Numbered from the stretch's first letter, positions 1 through 9,284 are shown. The stretch: 64,000 bases of DNA from Bacteroidales bacterium UBA1309 (GCA_002307185.1 DBTT01000021.1:7864-71863); one strand, 5' to 3'. A program made the numbers and translations. The notes: generated from the sequence alone by a model not told the origin.

Positions 1-115
1 CAGAATGGACAGAAAATGCAACACGAATACATTCAACGGTGGAGCTTGCCTTGAGTAAGGAAAACATTAGGTACCACTCCTTTTACTCTTTTTTACTCCG
101 TGGTGGAGAAGAAAA

Positions 116-251
116 TATCCCGTCGGGATATTCGCTCGGTAGAAAAAAGGGCAAAAGAGGGATTGCATGCCGTAGGTATGCACCTCCTTTTAATGGATCA
201 TCCCTACAGGATGATAAGCTCAAAGGCGGAATTTTGTTCTACCGATCGGTA
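116..251. repeat. Dispersed palindromic intergenic repeat, copy 1
   Basis: Cluster of short palindromes: TATCCCGTCGGGATA at 116-130, GCATGCC-GTA-GGTATGC at 165-181, ATCATCC-ctaca-GGATGAT at 197-215 and TACCGATCGGTA at 240-251. Positions 116-147 match the reverse complement of 10991-11022 at 31 of 32 bases, and 165-179 match 10960-10974 exactly, so this is one family present twice in opposite orientation. The frames that stay open across it look like repeat translation rather than a gene. Confidence 0.7.
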
Positions 252-449
252 TTTCCTAAGGAAAAAGGTGGAATGCACCAATCGCTTACATCGAACTCTC
301 GCTGGATAGGGATTCTTTAATCTAATAGCTTGGTTATCTGCTACAAATTCCCCTCATGGCTGGCCTGTCCTCTTTGACAGAATAACAGAATGGACAGAAA
401 AAAGCAAGGAATACCTTTCTAATTTTATACATCTCTATCCGGTGAAACA

Positions 450-484
450 AACAGGGCGGATGACTCGAAGTCATCCGCCCTGTT
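450..484. terminator. Perfect 16-bp hairpin, possible terminator
   Basis: AACAGGGCGGATGACT (450-465), a 3-base loop CGA, then the exact reverse complement (469-484). It is followed by TTGTTGATTA, which is not a clean T-run, so termination is only likely. It could end transcription entering from the left of the window. Confidence 0.45.
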
Positions 485-878
485 GTTGATTATCACTACT
501 GTTAAGCCAAAGCTATCGGCATTCACCCAGCAGAACCCCCGAAGCGGCCGTTCGGAACCCGCACTTTGCAAATCCTCAAATTCTCGGATCCGCTTTGAAA
601 AAAGGGGAGAGCGACGCGAGTTGCATATCCAACTTTGGCTACAAATCCGGGCTTTTCCAAGTTTAGAACCCATCCTCTCTTAGAAAGTTCTAATCTTGCC
701 AGACCGCCCTAATCCGAACCTGCAACGAGCAGTTTGTCAGAAACTACCTCTCCTATCCACATCCTGCACAGCCAATAAATTCGTTGTCATGGCCGTTTGA
801 TCGCCTCAACAGGCTAAGGGTAAAATTAGATGTGGATTAGATTTTAAATAGAGCCATTTCTTTTAAAAAGCTGAATAG

Positions 879-886
879 TAACTTTG
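879..886 (+). promoter_or_regulatory. Candidate Bacteroidetes -7 box TAACTTTG
   Basis: Matches the Bacteroidetes sigma-ABfr -7 consensus TAnnTTTG. No clear TTTG -33 element is seen at the usual 19-21 base spacing. If used, it gives a leader of about 370 bases before the efflux adaptor gene at 1265. Confidence 0.3.
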
Positions 887-1264
887 CAGAGAATTAAATT
901 GTCGCAAGAAAAGTAGTTAATTTAGAAATTGGTGTTTTAGATGCCTTATGTCGGAAGAATTAAGAGCGCTCAATTCACGAAAAGCTTGTTGAAGTTTGGC
1001 TATTGTCCCAGATTCATCTATTCGGATGAATGTCATTCTCGCAAATCGGCCTTTGGTCTTTCTTGCTTTTGCAAAAAAAGAAACTCAGAGAGACAACAAG
1101 GATGGTTCGCCCGAAGATTCCAAGCTGTATCCCTTTGGCATAAAATAGATTCTATTCTACAACTTAATGAATAGGAAGCTCTTTGCACCAGGATGGTTTA
1201 TTTTATTTGAGATTAGACAAAAACGGTATCCTAACGAACAAACAGTTATTTAAGATTTTATTGT

Positions 1265-2347
1265 ATGAAAAGAGCCACATTCACTCTTGCTTTGGGCATT
1301 TGTTTTGTCTTAACAGCTTGCCACAGCAAAAAAGAGGAAAAAGACGTATCTGTTGTTTATCCAATCACTTCTCCCCTAAAAAAGGACACGCTGATAACCA
1401 CTGAATACGTTGCACAAATTCAATCGGGTAAAAACATTGAGGTGCGTGCACAAGAAAAAGGTTTTCTGGAAAAGATTTATGTCGATGAAGGCCAGTATGT
1501 GAAAGCCGGGCAAGTTCTTTTCAAAATCATGCCGCAAGTCTATCAAGCTGATGTGATGAAAGCGACTGCCGAGGTGGAACAGGCCAAAATTGATTACCAA
1601 AATTCAAGCACGCTTGCCCAAAACGACATCGTAGCCCAAAACGAAAAGGCTATGGCAAAAGCCAAACTCGATGCTGCAAAGGCAGACCTGCGGTCGGCGC
1701 AACTGCATTTGTCGTTCACCACCATAAAAGCTCCATTTTCGGGTGTTATCAACAGGATACCCCTGAAGCAGGGAAGTTTGGTGAATGAGGGCGACCTGCT
1801 CACCAGCTTGTCGGACAACACCAGCTTTTATGCTTATTTTAACCTCTCGGAAACGGAATATCTGAATTATCAAGCGCAAGCCGCCGAAAGGAGCAACAAG
1901 GATGTGAACCTGGTGCTGGCAAACGGTGACAAATTTCCCGAAAAGGGGGTTGTGCAGAACATCGAAGGGGAATTCAACAATGAAACTGGAAACATCGCGC
2001 TCCGGGCGAAATTTGCAAATCCGAACCAATTGCTGCGGAACGGCCAATCGGGAACGATACAAATGAACATTCCCGTGAAGGGCGCACTGATCATCCCTCA
2101 GAAAGCAAGCTTTGAGATACAGGATCAAAGATATGTGTTTGTGGTGGACAAAAACGGAAAGGTGTCATCCCGGGCCATCCAAGTAGCTTACGAAATCCCG
2201 GATGTCTATATCCTCCGATCCGGCTTGTCCGAAGGAGATAAGTTCCTGCTTGAAGGCGTGCAGAAAGTGAAGGATGATGACAAAGTGAAAACCAAGTTTG
2301 AAGCTCCTGAACAAGTTTTGCACTCGTTGAAGTTAACAGCTAATTAG
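1265..2347 (+). CDS. RND efflux periplasmic adaptor (membrane fusion protein), lipoprotein
   Basis: Periplasmic adaptor that links an inner-membrane RND pump to an outer-membrane channel (AcrA/MexA family). The 360-aa product begins with a lipoprotein signal ending in LTAC with Cys19, so it should be anchored by lipid. A lipoyl-like segment (about residues 55-90, with the VDEGQYVKAGQVLFKI stretch) is followed by an alanine-rich helical hairpin (about 95-150), the second lipoyl half (FTTIKAPFSGVI) and a beta-barrel region. It is the first gene of a three-gene operon; the pump starts 22 bases downstream. Substrate cannot be told from sequence. Family assignment is secure. Confidence 0.93.
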   Translation: MKRATFTLALGICFVLTACHSKKEEKDVSVVYPITSPLKKDTLITTEYVAQIQSGKNIEVRAQEKGFLEKIYVDEGQYVKAGQVLFKIMPQVYQADVMKATAEVEQAKIDYQNSSTLAQNDIVAQNEKAMAKAKLDAAKADLRSAQLHLSFTTIKAPFSGVINRIPLKQGSLVNEGDLLTSLSDNTSFYAYFNLSETEYLNYQAQAAERSNKDVNLVLANGDKFPEKGVVQNIEGEFNNETGNIALRAKFANPNQLLRNGQSGTIQMNIPVKGALIIPQKASFEIQDQRYVFVVDKNGKVSSRAIQVAYEIPDVYILRSGLSEGDKFLLEGVQKVKDDDKVKTKFEAPEQVLHSLKLTAN

Positions 2348-2369
2348 TTTTCCCTAATAACAAGACACC

Positions 2370-5300
2370 ATGTTTAAGAAATTTATCCGCAGGCCGGTCT
2401 TATCTATCGTCATTTCACTGGTCATTGTTTTTCTCGGGATCATTGCTCTTGTGAATCTTCCCGTAACACAATTTCCGTCCATATCTCCTCCCAAGGTGAA
2501 CGTTACTGCCGAATACCCGGGGGCGAACAACGAACTGCTGATCAAGGCCGTGATAATCCCTATAGAGCGGGTGCTAAACGGAATACCCGGCGTGAAATAC
2601 ATCACTTCGGATGCCGGCGACGACGGCGAAGCCTCCATCCAGTTGGTCTTCAACTTAGGCACTGACCCGAACGTAGCCGCCACCAATGTGCAAAACCGCA
2701 TCTCGTCGGCTGTCAACAAGCTTCCTCCCGAAGTGATCCGCGAAGGGGTGAAGATCACACGGGAAGAACCCAACATGCTGATGTATATCAACCTCTACAG
2801 CGACAATCCGAAAGCCGACCAAAAGTTCCTTTACAACTACGCCGACATCAACATCGTGGACGAACTGAAACGCATCGACGGCGTCGGATTTGTGGACATC
2901 CTCGGCACACGCGACTATGCCATGCGTATTTGGCTCAAGCCCGACCGCCTCACAGCTTACAGCATTTCGGCACAGGAAGTGATGGATGCCTTGAGCAGCC
3001 AGAGCATCGAAGCTTCGCCGGGAAGGGTGGGCGAAGGATCGGGAATACGTTCCCAGGCTTTTGAATACGTGTTGAAATATCCGGGCCGCTTTACAACCGA
3101 AGCCGACTACGGCAACGTGATCCTCAAGAAAAACGCGGACGGCAGTTTTGTCAAGCTCAAGGATGTGGCCGATATCGACTTCGGCAGCATGGTCTATGAT
3201 ATCTATTCCACGCTCAACGGCAAACCATCCGCGGCTATCTCCGTCAAACAGTCCTACGGGTCGAACGCGAGCCAGGTAATCAAGGACGTGAAAACATTGA
3301 TGGCCACCCTCCAGAAGGAAAATTTCCCCAAAGGGATGCACTACGAAATTAGCTACGACGTGTCCCGCTTCTTGGATGCCTCGATGGAGAAGGTGGTGCA
3401 CACGCTTTTCGAGGCCTTTATCTTGGTGGCCATTGTCGTATTCGTGTTTTTAGGTGACTGGAAATCGACCATTATCCCGGCCATAGCCGTGCCGGTATCG
3501 CTCATCGGAAGCTTTGCCGTGATGTCATTGTTTGGCATCACGCTCAACATGATCTCGTTGTTTGCCTTGGTGATGGCTATCGGGGTGGTGGTCGATGACG
3601 CGATTGTCGTCATCGAGGCAATCCATGCCAAGATGGAAACCACCAACCTGACGGCACTAAAAGCTACCGAAGCGGCCATCAGCGAAATAGGCGGGGCAAT
3701 CATCGCCATCACCCTGGTAATGGCCTCGGTGTTTATCCCCATCACCTTTATGCCTGGCCCCGTGGGCGTCTTCTACCGTCAGTTTTCCATAACAATGGCT
3801 TCGGCTATCATCATTTCGGGACTTTGCGCCCTTACTTTGACCCCCGCCCTTTGCGCCTTGATATTGACCAACAACCACGGGAAAAAACGCAAGCAAAACC
3901 TTGTCAATAAATTCTTGGACAGGTTTAACAGATCATTCAATGCGGGATCCGAAAAATACAAGTCAGGCCTCAACCGAACGGTTGCCCGAAAGATGATTAC
4001 CTTGCCGATATTGCTGGCATTCTGCCTGGCTGGCTTTTTCATGAGCAAAATTCTCCCGTCGGGATTCATACCCGAAGAAGACCAAGGGATGATTTATGCC
4101 GAAATCGTGACTCCTCCCGGATCCACCTTGGAGCGAACCAACCAGGTTGCCCTTCAGTTGCAAAAAGTTTGCGAAAAAGTGGACGGCGTCGAATCGGTTT
4201 CATCGCTCGCCGGTTTTGAAATCCTGAACGAAGGGACCGGCGACAATTCCGGTTCCTGCCTCATCAACCTGAAGGATTGGAAAGACCGCTCGAAAAGTGC
4301 GGCTCAAATCATACAGGAACTGGAAGAGAAATCGAAAAACATTGTCGGCGCCAACATCGAATTTTTCCAACCGCCGTCCATTCCCGGATACGGCACGGCC
4401 AGCGGCTTTGAACTAAAGCTGCTCGACAAGGCCAACACAGGCGACAACCACGCCATGGAAAAAGTAGGTAAAGACTTTGTGGCAGAACTCAACAAGCGAC
4501 CCGAGTTAAGCTCGGTGTTCACCTTCTATTCGGCAAGCTTCCCCGAATATGTGCTGAAAATAGACAAGGAACTGGCCGCCCAAAAGGGTGTTGCCGTGGA
4601 CAATGCCATGAACAACCTGTCCACAATGGTGGGGTCCGACTACCAGACAAGCTTTATCCGCTTCGGAAGGCCCTACCAGGTGATTGTGCAGGTTGACCCC
4701 AAATACAGGGCTTTGCCGCAGGACATCCTGAAGCTGACAGTGAAAAACGACAAAGGCGAAATGGTCCCTTATTCCGGTTTTATGAAAATGGAAAAGACCT
4801 ATGGTTTGTCGGAAATAACCCGCCACAACATGTACAATTCCTGCGAAATAGAGGGAAATCCAGCCCCGGGATACAGCAGTGCGCAAGCCATCAAAGCCAT
4901 TCAGGAAGTGGCTGCACAAACCTTGCCGAAAGGTTACGGCATCGACTGGGAGGGACTCTCGAAAGACGAAGCTTCGAGAGGCAACCAAGACATCTTTATC
5001 TTCCTGATCTGCCTTGGGTTCGTCTATCTGGTGCTATCGGCACAATACGAAAGCTTCATATTGCCGCTGCCGGTCATCCTATGCCTGCCAGTAGGGCTTT
5101 TCGGAACCATGTTTTTCTTGAAGTTAATTGGCCTCGAAAACAACATCTATGCACAAATTGCTATGCTGATGCTTATCGGGCTTTTGGGAAAGAACGCAGT
5201 GCTTATCATTCAATATGCGGTACATAAAAGATCGACCCACAATGTGTCGGTGAAGGAAGCCGCGGTGGAAGGAGCTCACATCCGGTTCCGCCCTATCTTG

Positions 5301-5573
5301 ATGACTTCATTTGCGTTTATCGCAGGCCTAATCCCTCTTGTTTTCGCCACTGGTCCGGGAGCGGTAGGCAACAGAACCCTCGGCACGGCTGCTGCGGGAG
5401 GCATGTTGGTCGGAACATTATTCGGTTTGCTCATCATTCCCGGGCTGTATTACATCACGGGCAACATTCAGGAAAAGTTAAGATTAGCCCGCTGGGAAAG
5501 AGAATCACCAATTACAGAAGATGCTGAATACATTAAACCCTCAAAGCCCAATGAGAATTACAATAAAAAATAA
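2370..5573 (+). CDS. RND multidrug efflux permease, HAE1/AcrB family
   Basis: Inner-membrane proton-driven drug exporter of 1067 aa, the usual length for AcrB/MexB. The N terminus FKKFIRRPVLSIVISL is the typical first membrane helix. The proton-relay pair lies in GVVVDDAIVVIE (Asp409-Asp410) and the partner lysine is in LLGKNAVLIIQYA (Lys941), matching AcrB D407/D408/K940. Two large periplasmic loops separate the two sets of membrane helices. It sits between the adaptor and the outer-membrane factor, and its last 23 bases overlap the start of the latter, so a tripartite pump is complete here. The substrate is unknown; hydrophobic drugs, dyes or bile-like compounds are typical of the family. 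Confidence 0.96.
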   Translation: MFKKFIRRPVLSIVISLVIVFLGIIALVNLPVTQFPSISPPKVNVTAEYPGANNELLIKAVIIPIERVLNGIPGVKYITSDAGDDGEASIQLVFNLGTDPNVAATNVQNRISSAVNKLPPEVIREGVKITREEPNMLMYINLYSDNPKADQKFLYNYADINIVDELKRIDGVGFVDILGTRDYAMRIWLKPDRLTAYSISAQEVMDALSSQSIEASPGRVGEGSGIRSQAFEYVLKYPGRFTTEADYGNVILKKNADGSFVKLKDVADIDFGSMVYDIYSTLNGKPSAAISVKQSYGSNASQVIKDVKTLMATLQKENFPKGMHYEISYDVSRFLDASMEKVVHTLFEAFILVAIVVFVFLGDWKSTIIPAIAVPVSLIGSFAVMSLFGITLNMISLFALVMAIGVVVDDAIVVIEAIHAKMETTNLTALKATEAAISEIGGAIIAITLVMASVFIPITFMPGPVGVFYRQFSITMASAIIISGLCALTLTPALCALILTNNHGKKRKQNLVNKFLDRFNRSFNAGSEKYKSGLNRTVARKMITLPILLAFCLAGFFMSKILPSGFIPEEDQGMIYAEIVTPPGSTLERTNQVALQLQKVCEKVDGVESVSSLAGFEILNEGTGDNSGSCLINLKDWKDRSKSAAQIIQELEEKSKNIVGANIEFFQPPSIPGYGTASGFELKLLDKANTGDNHAMEKVGKDFVAELNKRPELSSVFTFYSASFPEYVLKIDKELAAQKGVAVDNAMNNLSTMVGSDYQTSFIRFGRPYQVIVQVDPKYRALPQDILKLTVKNDKGEMVPYSGFMKMEKTYGLSEITRHNMYNSCEIEGNPAPGYSSAQAIKAIQEVAAQTLPKGYGIDWEGLSKDEASRGNQDIFIFLICLGFVYLVLSAQYESFILPLPVILCLPVGLFGTMFFLKLIGLENNIYAQIAMLMLIGLLGKNAVLIIQYAVHKRSTHNVSVKEAAVEGAHIRFRPILMTSFAFIAGLIPLVFATGPGAVGNRTLGTAAAGGMLVGTLFGLLIIPGLYYITGNIQEKLRLARWERESPITEDAEYIKPSKPNENYNKK

Positions 5574-6999
5574 ATACCTTGCTGCAATTGCCTTATCGTT
5601 GTCCTTATATGGATGCAAGGCTCCGGTGGCGAGCGTGATGACAGATACCGTAAAAAGTGCACTTCCCGGGAATTTCGCACAGGCTGCACCTCAAGACAGC
5701 ACCCAAAATTCAGGAATAACTCCTTGGAGAGAGTTTTTCACCGACCCGAACTTGGTGTCGTTGATTGAAGAAGCATTGCGCAACAACCAGGATTTGCTTA
5801 TCGCCCTTCAGGAAATAGAAATTGCCAAAAGCGACGTGATGGCCAAAAAGGGAAGCCTGGCTCCTTCTGTCGGCTACAGCGCAGGAGCGAGTGTGAGCAA
5901 GGCCGGACGCTATACCAGCGAAGGAGCCGGCGACGCAACTACGGAAATCAAACCCGGCAAATCGATGCCTGACCCTTTGATGGATTATCAGGCTGGACTG
6001 ACACTTGACTGGGAAATAGACATCTGGAACAAGCTCCGGACGGAGAAGAAAGCCTCTGTTGCCCGTTATCTGTCAACAGTGGAGGGGAAAAACTTTGTCT
6101 TGTCGAGCCTGATTGCAGAGGTGGCTACCAAATACTATGAGCTGCTTTCACTCGACAACCAATTGGATATTACTGAAAAATATATCAAGTTGCAGGAACG
6201 GGCGCTTGAAATTTCGAAAATTCAGAAAGAAGCCGCTGCAGCAACCGAACTGGCCGTGAAGCAGTTTGAAGCAGAATTGGCTAAATCCAAGGCCTCGCAA
6301 TTCAGTATCCGCCAAAGTATCGTGGAAAAGGAGAGTGAAATAAACATGCTTCTGGGGCGTTATCCACAGCCAATAAAGAGGGACAAAGATGCTTTCTTGA
6401 GCATTCTCTCGAAAATAGTTTACACCGGAATTCCGTCCCAATTGCTTCAAAACAGGCCCGACATAAAGCAAGCCGAGTTCGAGCTGCAAGCGGCAAAGTT
6501 GGACGTGAATGCGGCGCGCAAAGAGTTTTACCCATCACTCAATATTTCAGCTTCACTCGGATTGGACGCATTTCAACCCTCCTATTTGGTGAGAATGCCC
6601 GAATCTGTCGCCTACAACCTCACTGCCGGATTGGCTGGCCCGCTTATCAACAAGACCGCCATCCAAGCCCAATTCAAACAAGCAGATGCGAGACAAGTTG
6701 AAGCCTTGTACGAATACGACAAAACGATTTTGCAGGCTTACATCGACATCAGCAGCCAGATGTCCAAAATCAAGAATACGGACGAATACTACAAGCTGAA
6801 GTCTGAACAAAGCGAGGCTTTGGATAAGTCGATCGACATTTCCACCCAGTTGTTCCGAAATGCGCGCGCCGATTATTTGGATGTGCTAACCTCCCAACGG
6901 GATGCGCTGGATGCCAAACTGGAACTAATCGATGCAAAAAAAGACCAGCTGAACACAGTGGTGAACATATACAAAGGATTAGGCGGCGGATGGAAATAA
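5551..6999 (+). CDS. Outer-membrane efflux channel, TolC/OprM (NodT) family lipoprotein
   Basis: Outer-membrane factor that completes the tripartite pump. I place the start at 5551 (MRITIKNKYL) rather than the in-frame ATG at 5521, because it gives a proper lipoprotein signal ending LSLYGC with Cys22. The product is 482 aa, normal for OprM-type proteins. Two repeats of alpha-helical barrel sequence are visible, including the family-typical segments PDPLMDYQAGLTLDWEIDIW and LLQNRPDIKQAEFELQAA. The start lies inside the end of the pump gene, suggesting translational coupling. After its stop the sequence turns into a repeat-rich intergenic stretch. Confidence 0.95.
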   Translation: MRITIKNKYLAAIALSLSLYGCKAPVASVMTDTVKSALPGNFAQAAPQDSTQNSGITPWREFFTDPNLVSLIEEALRNNQDLLIALQEIEIAKSDVMAKKGSLAPSVGYSAGASVSKAGRYTSEGAGDATTEIKPGKSMPDPLMDYQAGLTLDWEIDIWNKLRTEKKASVARYLSTVEGKNFVLSSLIAEVATKYYELLSLDNQLDITEKYIKLQERALEISKIQKEAAAATELAVKQFEAELAKSKASQFSIRQSIVEKESEINMLLGRYPQPIKRDKDAFLSILSKIVYTGIPSQLLQNRPDIKQAEFELQAAKLDVNAARKEFYPSLNISASLGLDAFQPSYLVRMPESVAYNLTAGLAGPLINKTAIQAQFKQADARQVEALYEYDKTILQAYIDISSQMSKIKNTDEYYKLKSEQSEALDKSIDISTQLFRNARADYLDVLTSQRDALDAKLELIDAKKDQLNTVVNIYKGLGGGWK

Positions 7000-7002
7000 A
7001 TG

Positions 7003-7160
7003 AGCTATTAGCCGTTTAGCCGTTAGCGGTTACGTGTATGAGTAGTGGCGGAATACGGGACACTTTCCTGTCAAGATACGATGAACTTGATGCGAGGTAG
7101 AACGCCCAAATACCCTACAAAACCAACCATTACTTATACACGATGTTGGCAATAGTACTT
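7003..7160. repeat. Repeat-rich junction with long inverted repeat next to defence cassette
   Basis: Starts with the tract TTAGCCGTTTAGCCGTTAGC (about 7008-7027). CGTGTATGAGTAGTGG at 7033-7048 is complementary to CCATTACTTATACACG at 7127-7142 with only G-T mismatches (14 of 16 strict). The second arm runs directly into the 15-bp inverted repeat at 7145. No coding sequence is seen. Confidence 0.6.
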
Positions 7161-7853
7161 TTATTTCCTACAGTTATCGTTAAGAAAATTTACTAATTCA
7201 TACACCTTAGTTACAGGATTTTGTTTGTGGTATTCCAATTGAGATTGTTCATTAAATAGCTTCTCTGCTCGGTCAATGGCTTCTTTCTGTGAGGCATTTT
7301 TGTCATTGTTTAGTCTGCTGTATAAGTCGAAACAGAATTCATAAGACTTTCCAATTTTCTCATAATTACATCCCCAAAGTTGTCCCAATGATTTATAATA
7401 AAACTTTCTATGGTTTGCTTGGTCTGTATAATTGTAATGTAAATAGAACCATAATTCGAAAGCATCATTTGAATATGCTATATTATAACCTTTGGATTTA
7501 CCACTTTTAATTGCATTATCGAATTCAGCAAATTCTTTTTCTCCTCTTTTAACATCCATATCAAATACGCACCATACTTCATCATAATCCTTATTGCTAT
7601 TTTCAATAATAGATTCGGTAATTTCAATTAACTTTAGTTTGCTTTGACCGCCCAAATCAACTGCTTCAACGGTTAATGTAAGGACTGGAAATGACTCAAA
7701 ATATAACTTTTCAGTTTGCCCTTCCCCAACAATTAGTATTGTTTTATTTGGGTCTTTTGTTTCAACTTCATAAACCGATGGTCTTACTTTTTTTAACCAT
7801 GCCTTTTGAGCCCTTTTATCTGTAACTTTAATTGATTTGGTTTTCTTAGGCAT
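7161..7853 (-). CDS. RloB-like protein (AbiLii-type), TOPRIM-like partner of AAA ATPase
   Basis: 230-aa protein of the RloB family, found with RloA-type ATPases in type I restriction loci and in abortive-infection systems of the AbiL kind. Visible motifs are a basic N terminus, IVGEGQTEKLYFE (Glu44), CVFDMD (Asp98, Asp100) and SNDAFELWFYLHY (128-140), a pattern like TOPRIM nuclease acidic residues. It is encoded downstream of the ATPase gene and overlaps it by 8 bases, so the two are translationally coupled. By family knowledge the ATPase probably senses infection and RloB acts as the effector; this is inference. The AT-rich composition differs from the neighbours. Family assignment is good, biological role moderate. 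Confidence 0.8.
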   Translation of the reverse strand: MPKKTKSIKVTDKRAQKAWLKKVRPSVYEVETKDPNKTILIVGEGQTEKLYFESFPVLTLTVEAVDLGGQSKLKLIEITESIIENSNKDYDEVWCVFDMDVKRGEKEFAEFDNAIKSGKSKGYNIAYSNDAFELWFYLHYNYTDQANHRKFYYKSLGQLWGCNYEKIGKSYEFCFDLYSRLNNDKNASQKEAIDRAEKLFNEQSQLEYHKQNPVTKVYELVNFLNDNCRK

Positions 7854-9165
7854 CTTTTTTCAAATTTAAAAATTTGTTAAAATCACCTAAAAAAGGAATT
7901 GCCCCATATTTCCCGTTAATATAATCCTTCTCAAATGAAGCAGTATTTCTAATGCCTTTAAACTGAGTTAAAGAGTAAAGATGACTTGCCCCATATTTAT
8001 CTTTTTCTACAAATTCGATTTGGTCTCTTCGTAAGAAGTCTGCCGACAATAAGTTTGTGTCATGTGTGACAAAAATTAATTGAGAATTCAGGTTTAGCCT
8101 TGAGTTAAATAATTCAATAATCTTTTTTGTTAATAATGGGTGAAATCTTGCATCAAATTCATCAATAATTAAAGGTCTATTTTCTTTCAATGCCTGAAAG
8201 ACAAAAGGACTAAGCTCAAATAGTTTTAAAGTTCCTTCAGACTCCATCATTCTAAAAGGAAATGGTTCGTGAGCCTTGAATTTATGGTTTTCATCATACT
8301 TTTTTCTTGTTGAAACAATGAGCTCTCTTTTTTTATCTTTTTCTGATTCAGTGTTATTGTCTTTTTCTGAATCGGTAGAAATACTATTGTCTGGTACATC
8401 TAAAGTATCAATATTCTCAATTCCAGTGTCGCCATATTTAAGAAAATTGACAATGTACTTTTTCCTTCTGTCATCTTTTAATGAATCGCCTGCATATGAG
8501 AATAAGCCACTATGACCTAAACCATTAATAACAAAGATTGAGGCAATATTTTCTACAAGTTGTTTCGATAATTTTCCAAATCCTAAAGATGAAATTGTAG
8601 AAAGAAATAACGAGTTAGTTCTAAAAATTTCATTTTCATTGTTATCGTCTTCAAAAAGGGAGACAAGTTTATCCCCTTCACTAAAGTTTGTTTTATCGAT
8701 TTCAATTATTTCTTGGTTATCTCTGATGAAAAAAGGCAATTCTCTATCTCCCGGTTTTGCATAAAGCCATTCTGCATGGATCTTTTCATCGTCTAATTCA
8801 AAACCATACCTATATCGTGTATCGTCAATCCAAAAAATTAATTGGAAGAAGCTTGGTTCATTTTCTGTTTCAGTGGAAAGCTTAAATGAATCAACTAAAT
8901 ATAGAATTTTTTCATCTTTAACAGATTGTTTAATGATACGAATAAACGTAACAAATGCTTTGATAATATTACTTTTCCCACTTGCATTAGCTCCATAAAT
9001 CGCTTTTGATTTGAGAAAAGAGATATTTTTGTCTTTGTTGCATTTGATAACATTATCAACATCAATTGATTCCTGTTTGGACTTGATTTTAGCGGTTGCC
9101 ATGTTCAAAGTTTGAATATCCTTGAATGACCTAAAATTACCAAAACTAAATTCTTGAATAACCAT
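7846..9165 (-). CDS. AAA+/ABC-type ATPase, RloA/AbiLi-like defence protein
   Basis: 439-aa ATPase of the AAA_15/AAA_21 type. The N terminus IQEFSFGNFRSFKD is typical of SMC/RecF-like defence ATPases. Walker A is GANASGKS at residues 58-65, Walker B is PLIIDEFDARFHPLL at about 330-345, and the final switch is IFVTHDTNLL. A charged insert rich in Ser/Asp/Glu (about residues 253-285) interrupts the core. It is the first gene of a two-gene operon with the RloB-like gene, and the pair matches the AbiL/RloAB arrangement. It would bind and hydrolyse ATP in the cytoplasm and presumably control its partner. Inverted repeats flank the pair. Confidence 0.82.
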   Translation of the reverse strand: MVIQEFSFGNFRSFKDIQTLNMATAKIKSKQESIDVDNVIKCNKDKNISFLKSKAIYGANASGKSNIIKAFVTFIRIIKQSVKDEKILYLVDSFKLSTETENEPSFFQLIFWIDDTRYRYGFELDDEKIHAEWLYAKPGDRELPFFIRDNQEIIEIDKTNFSEGDKLVSLFEDDNNENEIFRTNSLFLSTISSLGFGKLSKQLVENIASIFVINGLGHSGLFSYAGDSLKDDRRKKYIVNFLKYGDTGIENIDTLDVPDNSISTDSEKDNNTESEKDKKRELIVSTRKKYDENHKFKAHEPFPFRMMESEGTLKLFELSPFVFQALKENRPLIIDEFDARFHPLLTKKIIELFNSRLNLNSQLIFVTHDTNLLSADFLRRDQIEFVEKDKYGASHLYSLTQFKGIRNTASFEKDYINGKYGAIPFLGDFNKFLNLKKDA

Positions 9166-9284
9166 GGTTCTTATTTTAAAATGCGTTGTTTATTTGCAAA
9201 TATACAAATAAGAAGTAGCGTTTCAATGTGGATGACTCTTTTTTTTCAGTATTATTGCCAACTGATAGCTAAAACTAATGCCTA

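Larger units (their letters stand above)
1..1264. other. Gene-poor intergenic stretch upstream of the efflux operon
   Basis: I see no convincing protein-coding gene here. It contains the palindromic repeat at 116-251, the hairpin at 450-484 and a -7-like box TAACTTTG at 879-886. Short open frames (39-320, 483-683, 941-1174) have low-complexity or repeat-derived translations, no family resemblance and no ribosome-binding context. Confidence 0.5.
7145..9262. mobile_element. Putative defence cassette bounded by 15-bp inverted repeats
   Basis: GTTGGCAATAGTACT at 7145-7159 and AGTATTATTGCCAAC at 9248-9262 are reverse complements at 14 of 15 bases. They enclose exactly two genes, the RloB-like and RloA-like genes, and nothing else. 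The enclosed DNA is visibly more AT-rich than the efflux and radical SAM genes on either side. No transposase or integrase is present, so the mechanism of insertion is unknown; the inference is a horizontally acquired unit. Confidence 0.5.

Noticed and set aside
39..320. Open frame of 93 codons in the left end
   Set aside because: It runs through the palindromic repeat; the translation has no gene-like features and its sequence recurs in inverse at 10960-11022.
425..683. Overlapping frames on both strands around the 450-484 hairpin
   Set aside because: They are created by the perfect hairpin and neighbouring sequence; no family likeness or start context.
941..1174. Frame of 77 codons upstream of the efflux operon
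   Set aside because: Low-complexity translation and no recognisable motif.
2655..3401. Long minus-strand frame (248 codons) inside the RND pump gene
   Set aside because: It is the antisense shadow of a strongly conserved gene; its His/Val-rich translation has no family likeness.
7127..7159. Integron attC site
   Set aside because: GTTGGCA and TGCCAAC do not fit the GTTRRRY/RYYYAAC core, and no integrase is present; kept only as an inverted repeat.
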